A stretch of DNA of 8,158 nt from DATKCJ01 sp035513275 (GTDB taxonomy: Bacteria > Verrucomicrobiota > Verrucomicrobiia > Opitutales > Opitutaceae). The notes below the pieces were generated by a model. The model was not told the origin of the DNA, did no database searches, and was given only the letters and a program-made list of their open reading frames with translations. The stretch lies in contig DATKCJ010000361.1 in NCBI GenBank assembly GCA_035513275.1, positions 1 to 8,158 on the forward strand, read 5' to 3'. The translations under genes were made by a program, and so were the position numbers. Shown here one piece after another: positions 6,559 to 8,158 of the stretch (positions are counted from its first letter, which is position 1; every line of letters starts with the position of its first letter).

Positions 6559-7161
6559 CTACTCGCGCGCCGGCGTGGTGCTCCAGCGGAAATACATCGC
6601 GAACAGGCGCGTCGTGATCGTCAGCGCCGCGCCGGTCACCATCGCCACTTGCCGCGGCGCGCCGGCGGATTCGAGAGTGAGGAACGCCACCGCGCCGAGC
6701 ACGACAGTCGTCGCGTAGAACTCGCCCGGCAGCAGGACAAACGGCACCTCGTTGCGAAGGATGTCTCGGAATATCCCGCCCGAAACGGCGGTGGCGCAGC
6801 CGAGCAGCAACGCGGACCACCACGGCTGGCCGAGATCCAGCGAGATGGTGACACCTAGTGCCATGTAGACGCCGAGCCCGATCGCGTCGAAGAGACGGAT
6901 CGGTTTGCTGAGTCGCTCGATCTGTTGCCAGCCAAGGAAGACAATGAGGGTGGCGAGCAGCACGCTGGCGAACGGCCACGGCGCTCGGAGAAACGGCACC
7001 GGATAATCGCCAATGAGAAGTGAGCGCACGGTGCCACCGCCGATGGCCGTGACGAGCCCGAGTGTGAACATGCCGACGACATCCATCCCCTTGCGCGCCG
7101 CTGCGTGCGCTCCCGAGAGCGCGAACACGAACATGCCTGCGAGATCGAGCGCGGTGATCAT
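6559..7161 (-). CDS. UPF0126 / TRIC-like membrane protein (YadS/YicG family)
   Basis: This 200-residue protein, the normal family length, is mostly hydrophobic with about seven membrane segments. The family is an internal duplication; members have been described as TRIC-type cation channels and as glycine transporters, so the substrate is open. The two signature repeats are visible as GLVTAIGGGTVRSLLIG (about 35-51) and ATAVSGGIFRDIL (about 123-135). The second has the usual Arg-Asp pair, but the first has Arg-Ser (S47, codon 7023-7021), where relatives such as YicG have Arg-Asp. The ATG at 7161 comes 7 bases after the stop of the upstream NADH dehydrogenase gene, so the two are probably cotranscribed. 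The nearest purine-rich stretch (AAGGA) is about 17 bases away, too far for a strong ribosome site, so translation may depend partly on the upstream gene. Its stop is 6 bases from that of the convergent kinase gene. Confidence 0.93.
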   Translation of the reverse strand: MITALDLAGMFVFALSGAHAAARKGMDVVGMFTLGLVTAIGGGTVRSLLIGDYPVPFLRAPWPFASVLLATLIVFLGWQQIERLSKPIRLFDAIGLGVYMALGVTISLDLGQPWWSALLLGCATAVSGGIFRDILRNEVPFVLLPGEFYATTVVLGAVAFLTLESAGAPRQVAMVTGAALTITTRLFAMYFRWSTTPARE

Positions 7162-7168
7162 GCGCGCG

Positions 7169-8158
7169 TCAGCCGCCGTCCTTCGCGGGCGGCCCGCCGT
7201 AGATGACGCGCGCGCCCCGCTTGTAGGTAAAGTAGGAATAGGTCCAGCTCAGGAACACCGAGATCTTGTTTCGAAAACCGACAAGAAAAACGAGATGGAT
7301 GAACAGCCACATCAACCACGCGAGCATGCCCGACAACTCGAGCTTGCGGAATTGCGCGATCGCGCGCCGCCTGCCGATCGTGGCCATCGTGCCCTTTTCG
7401 CTATAGCGGAACGGCTCGCGCGGATCCGGCTCGGCGCCGTGCGAACGCGCAGCGATCTCCCGCGCGAGCACGCCCGCCGCGTGCTTGCCCATCTGGATCG
7501 CAGCCGGGCAGATGCCGGGGACGAGCGAACCGTCGGCGTTTGTGACTGTCACCATGTCGCCCAGGGCGAATAACTCCGGGTGACCGGCGAGGCTGAGGTC
7601 GGGCTGCACCGGCACGCGTCCGGCGCGATCGGGCTGCACGCCGAGCATCGCCGCGAGCGGTGACCCGGAGACACCAGCCGCCCAGATGATGTTACCCGCG
7701 CGGATCGTCTCCCCGCCCTGGATGTCAACCTCGCCCGCGCGGATGTTTGCCACGCGAGTGCCCACCCATACCGATACGCCGAGATCCTCTAGCTGCTTGC
7801 GCGCCTTCGCAGAAAGGTCTTCCGAATACTGGCCGAGCACGCGCGGCGAACCCTCGACGAGGATCACGCGGGCGACGCCGGGATTCACGCGGCGGAAATC
7901 GCCCGCGAGCACATGGAGCTGCAGCTCGGCAAACGCCCCCGCGAGCTCGACACCTGTCGGCCCGCCGCCGATGACCACGGTTGTGAGCAGCCGGCGTTGC
8001 TCGGCCGGGTCGTCGGTCATTTCCGCGCGCTCGAACGCGCCAAGGATCTCGTGGCGGATGCGCACGGCGTCGTCGATCGACTTGAGGCCCGGCGCGTGCT
8101 CTTCCCACTCGGGATGGCCGAAGTAGCTCGTCTGCCCACCCGCGGCGACGACCAGATA
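7169..8158 (-). CDS. ndh: Type II NADH dehydrogenase (NDH-2), N-terminus cut by window
   Basis: This flavoprotein is predicted to oxidise NADH and reduce quinone at the inner membrane without pumping protons. The 329 codons present are numbered from the right edge; the N-terminal FAD-binding GxGxxG motif lies outside the window. The frame runs to the edge as YLVVAAGGQTSYFGH, a region conserved in the family just before APGLKSIDDA. The second Rossmann fold is TVVIGGGPTGVELAG (about 60-74), with the acidic E102 at the end of its second strand, as expected for NADH. ALGD (198-201) is the second FAD contact, followed by ICPAAIQMGKHAAG. The C-terminus has a hydrophobic helix (LAWLMWLFIHLVFLVGF, about 279-295) and a basic amphipathic end, the usual membrane anchor of NDH-2. 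A GTG at 8065 is only an internal valine codon. The UPF0126-type gene follows after 7 bases, so the two likely form an operon. Confidence 0.94.
   Translation of the reverse strand, partial: YLVVAAGGQTSYFGHPEWEEHAPGLKSIDDAVRIRHEILGAFERAEMTDDPAEQRRLLTTVVIGGGPTGVELAGAFAELQLHVLAGDFRRVNPGVARVILVEGSPRVLGQYSEDLSAKARKQLEDLGVSVWVGTRVANIRAGEVDIQGGETIRAGNIIWAAGVSGSPLAAMLGVQPDRAGRVPVQPDLSLAGHPELFALGDMVTVTNADGSLVPGICPAAIQMGKHAAGVLAREIAARSHGAEPDPREPFRYSEKGTMATIGRRRAIAQFRKLELSGMLAWLMWLFIHLVFLVGFRNKISVFLSWTYSYFTYKRGARVIYGGPPAKDGG

Noticed and set aside
7013..7573. Plus-strand open frame (186 codons) spanning the ndh/UPF0126 junction
   Set aside because: It is antisense to two well-recognised genes and has no family signature, so it is a shadow.
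8063..8065. GTG at 8065 as the start of the NADH dehydrogenase
   Set aside because: The frame continues upstream to the window edge and encodes conserved NDH-2 sequence (YLVVAAGG, then SYFGH), so this GTG is an internal valine.

Overview
This is a GC-rich bacterial window with dense, ordinary protein-coding content. It holds six genes, two of them cut by the window edges. There is no sign of a phage, insertion sequence, CRISPR array, tRNA or rRNA. The gene complement (a ScsB/DsbD-like membrane thiol reductase, a YhbY RNA-binding protein, a cytosolic hybrid histidine kinase, a UPF0126 membrane protein and a type II NADH dehydrogenase) fits a Gram-negative, respiring bacterium. The style of the proteins and the GTAG-headed intergenic hairpins resemble what I know from Verrucomicrobiota, but that placement is an impression and not proven here.

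Layout. From the left edge to 1987 (+) runs most of a ScsB/DsbD-type protein that carries electrons across the inner membrane to periplasmic thiol proteins. Positions 1988-2131 are a short intergenic region with two GTAG-headed perfect hairpins facing each other, which looks like a REP doublet. One of these hairpins is followed by a T run on the minus strand and probably terminates yhbY (2132-2452, -). A 114-base divergent spacer follows. Next comes a 471-residue protein (2567-3982, +) that I recognise only at its N-terminus (DUF4177-like). The rest contains three divergent copies of a roughly 80-residue module with a winged-helix-like pattern. A 131-base spacer with a 9-bp direct repeat and an imperfect hairpin leads to an 812-residue GAF-PAS-PAS-kinase-receiver protein (4114-6552, +). 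Convergent to it, with 6 bases between the stop codons, is a two-gene minus-strand unit. A type II NADH dehydrogenase enters from the right edge and ends at 7169, and 7 bases later a UPF0126/TRIC-like membrane protein begins (7161-6559).

How the genes relate. Only the ndh/UPF0126 pair looks like an operon. The others appear to be independent transcription units and do not form one pathway. Two genes at opposite ends handle reducing power at the membrane, but nothing in the sequence ties them together. No gap between genes exceeds 150 bases.

The items most worth following are the triple-module protein of unknown function and the paired GTAG hairpins. Lesser ones are the hairpin and direct repeat before the kinase gene and the Asp-to-Ser change in the first signature repeat of the UPF0126 protein. 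I did not find convincing evidence of a wholly new multi-gene system.
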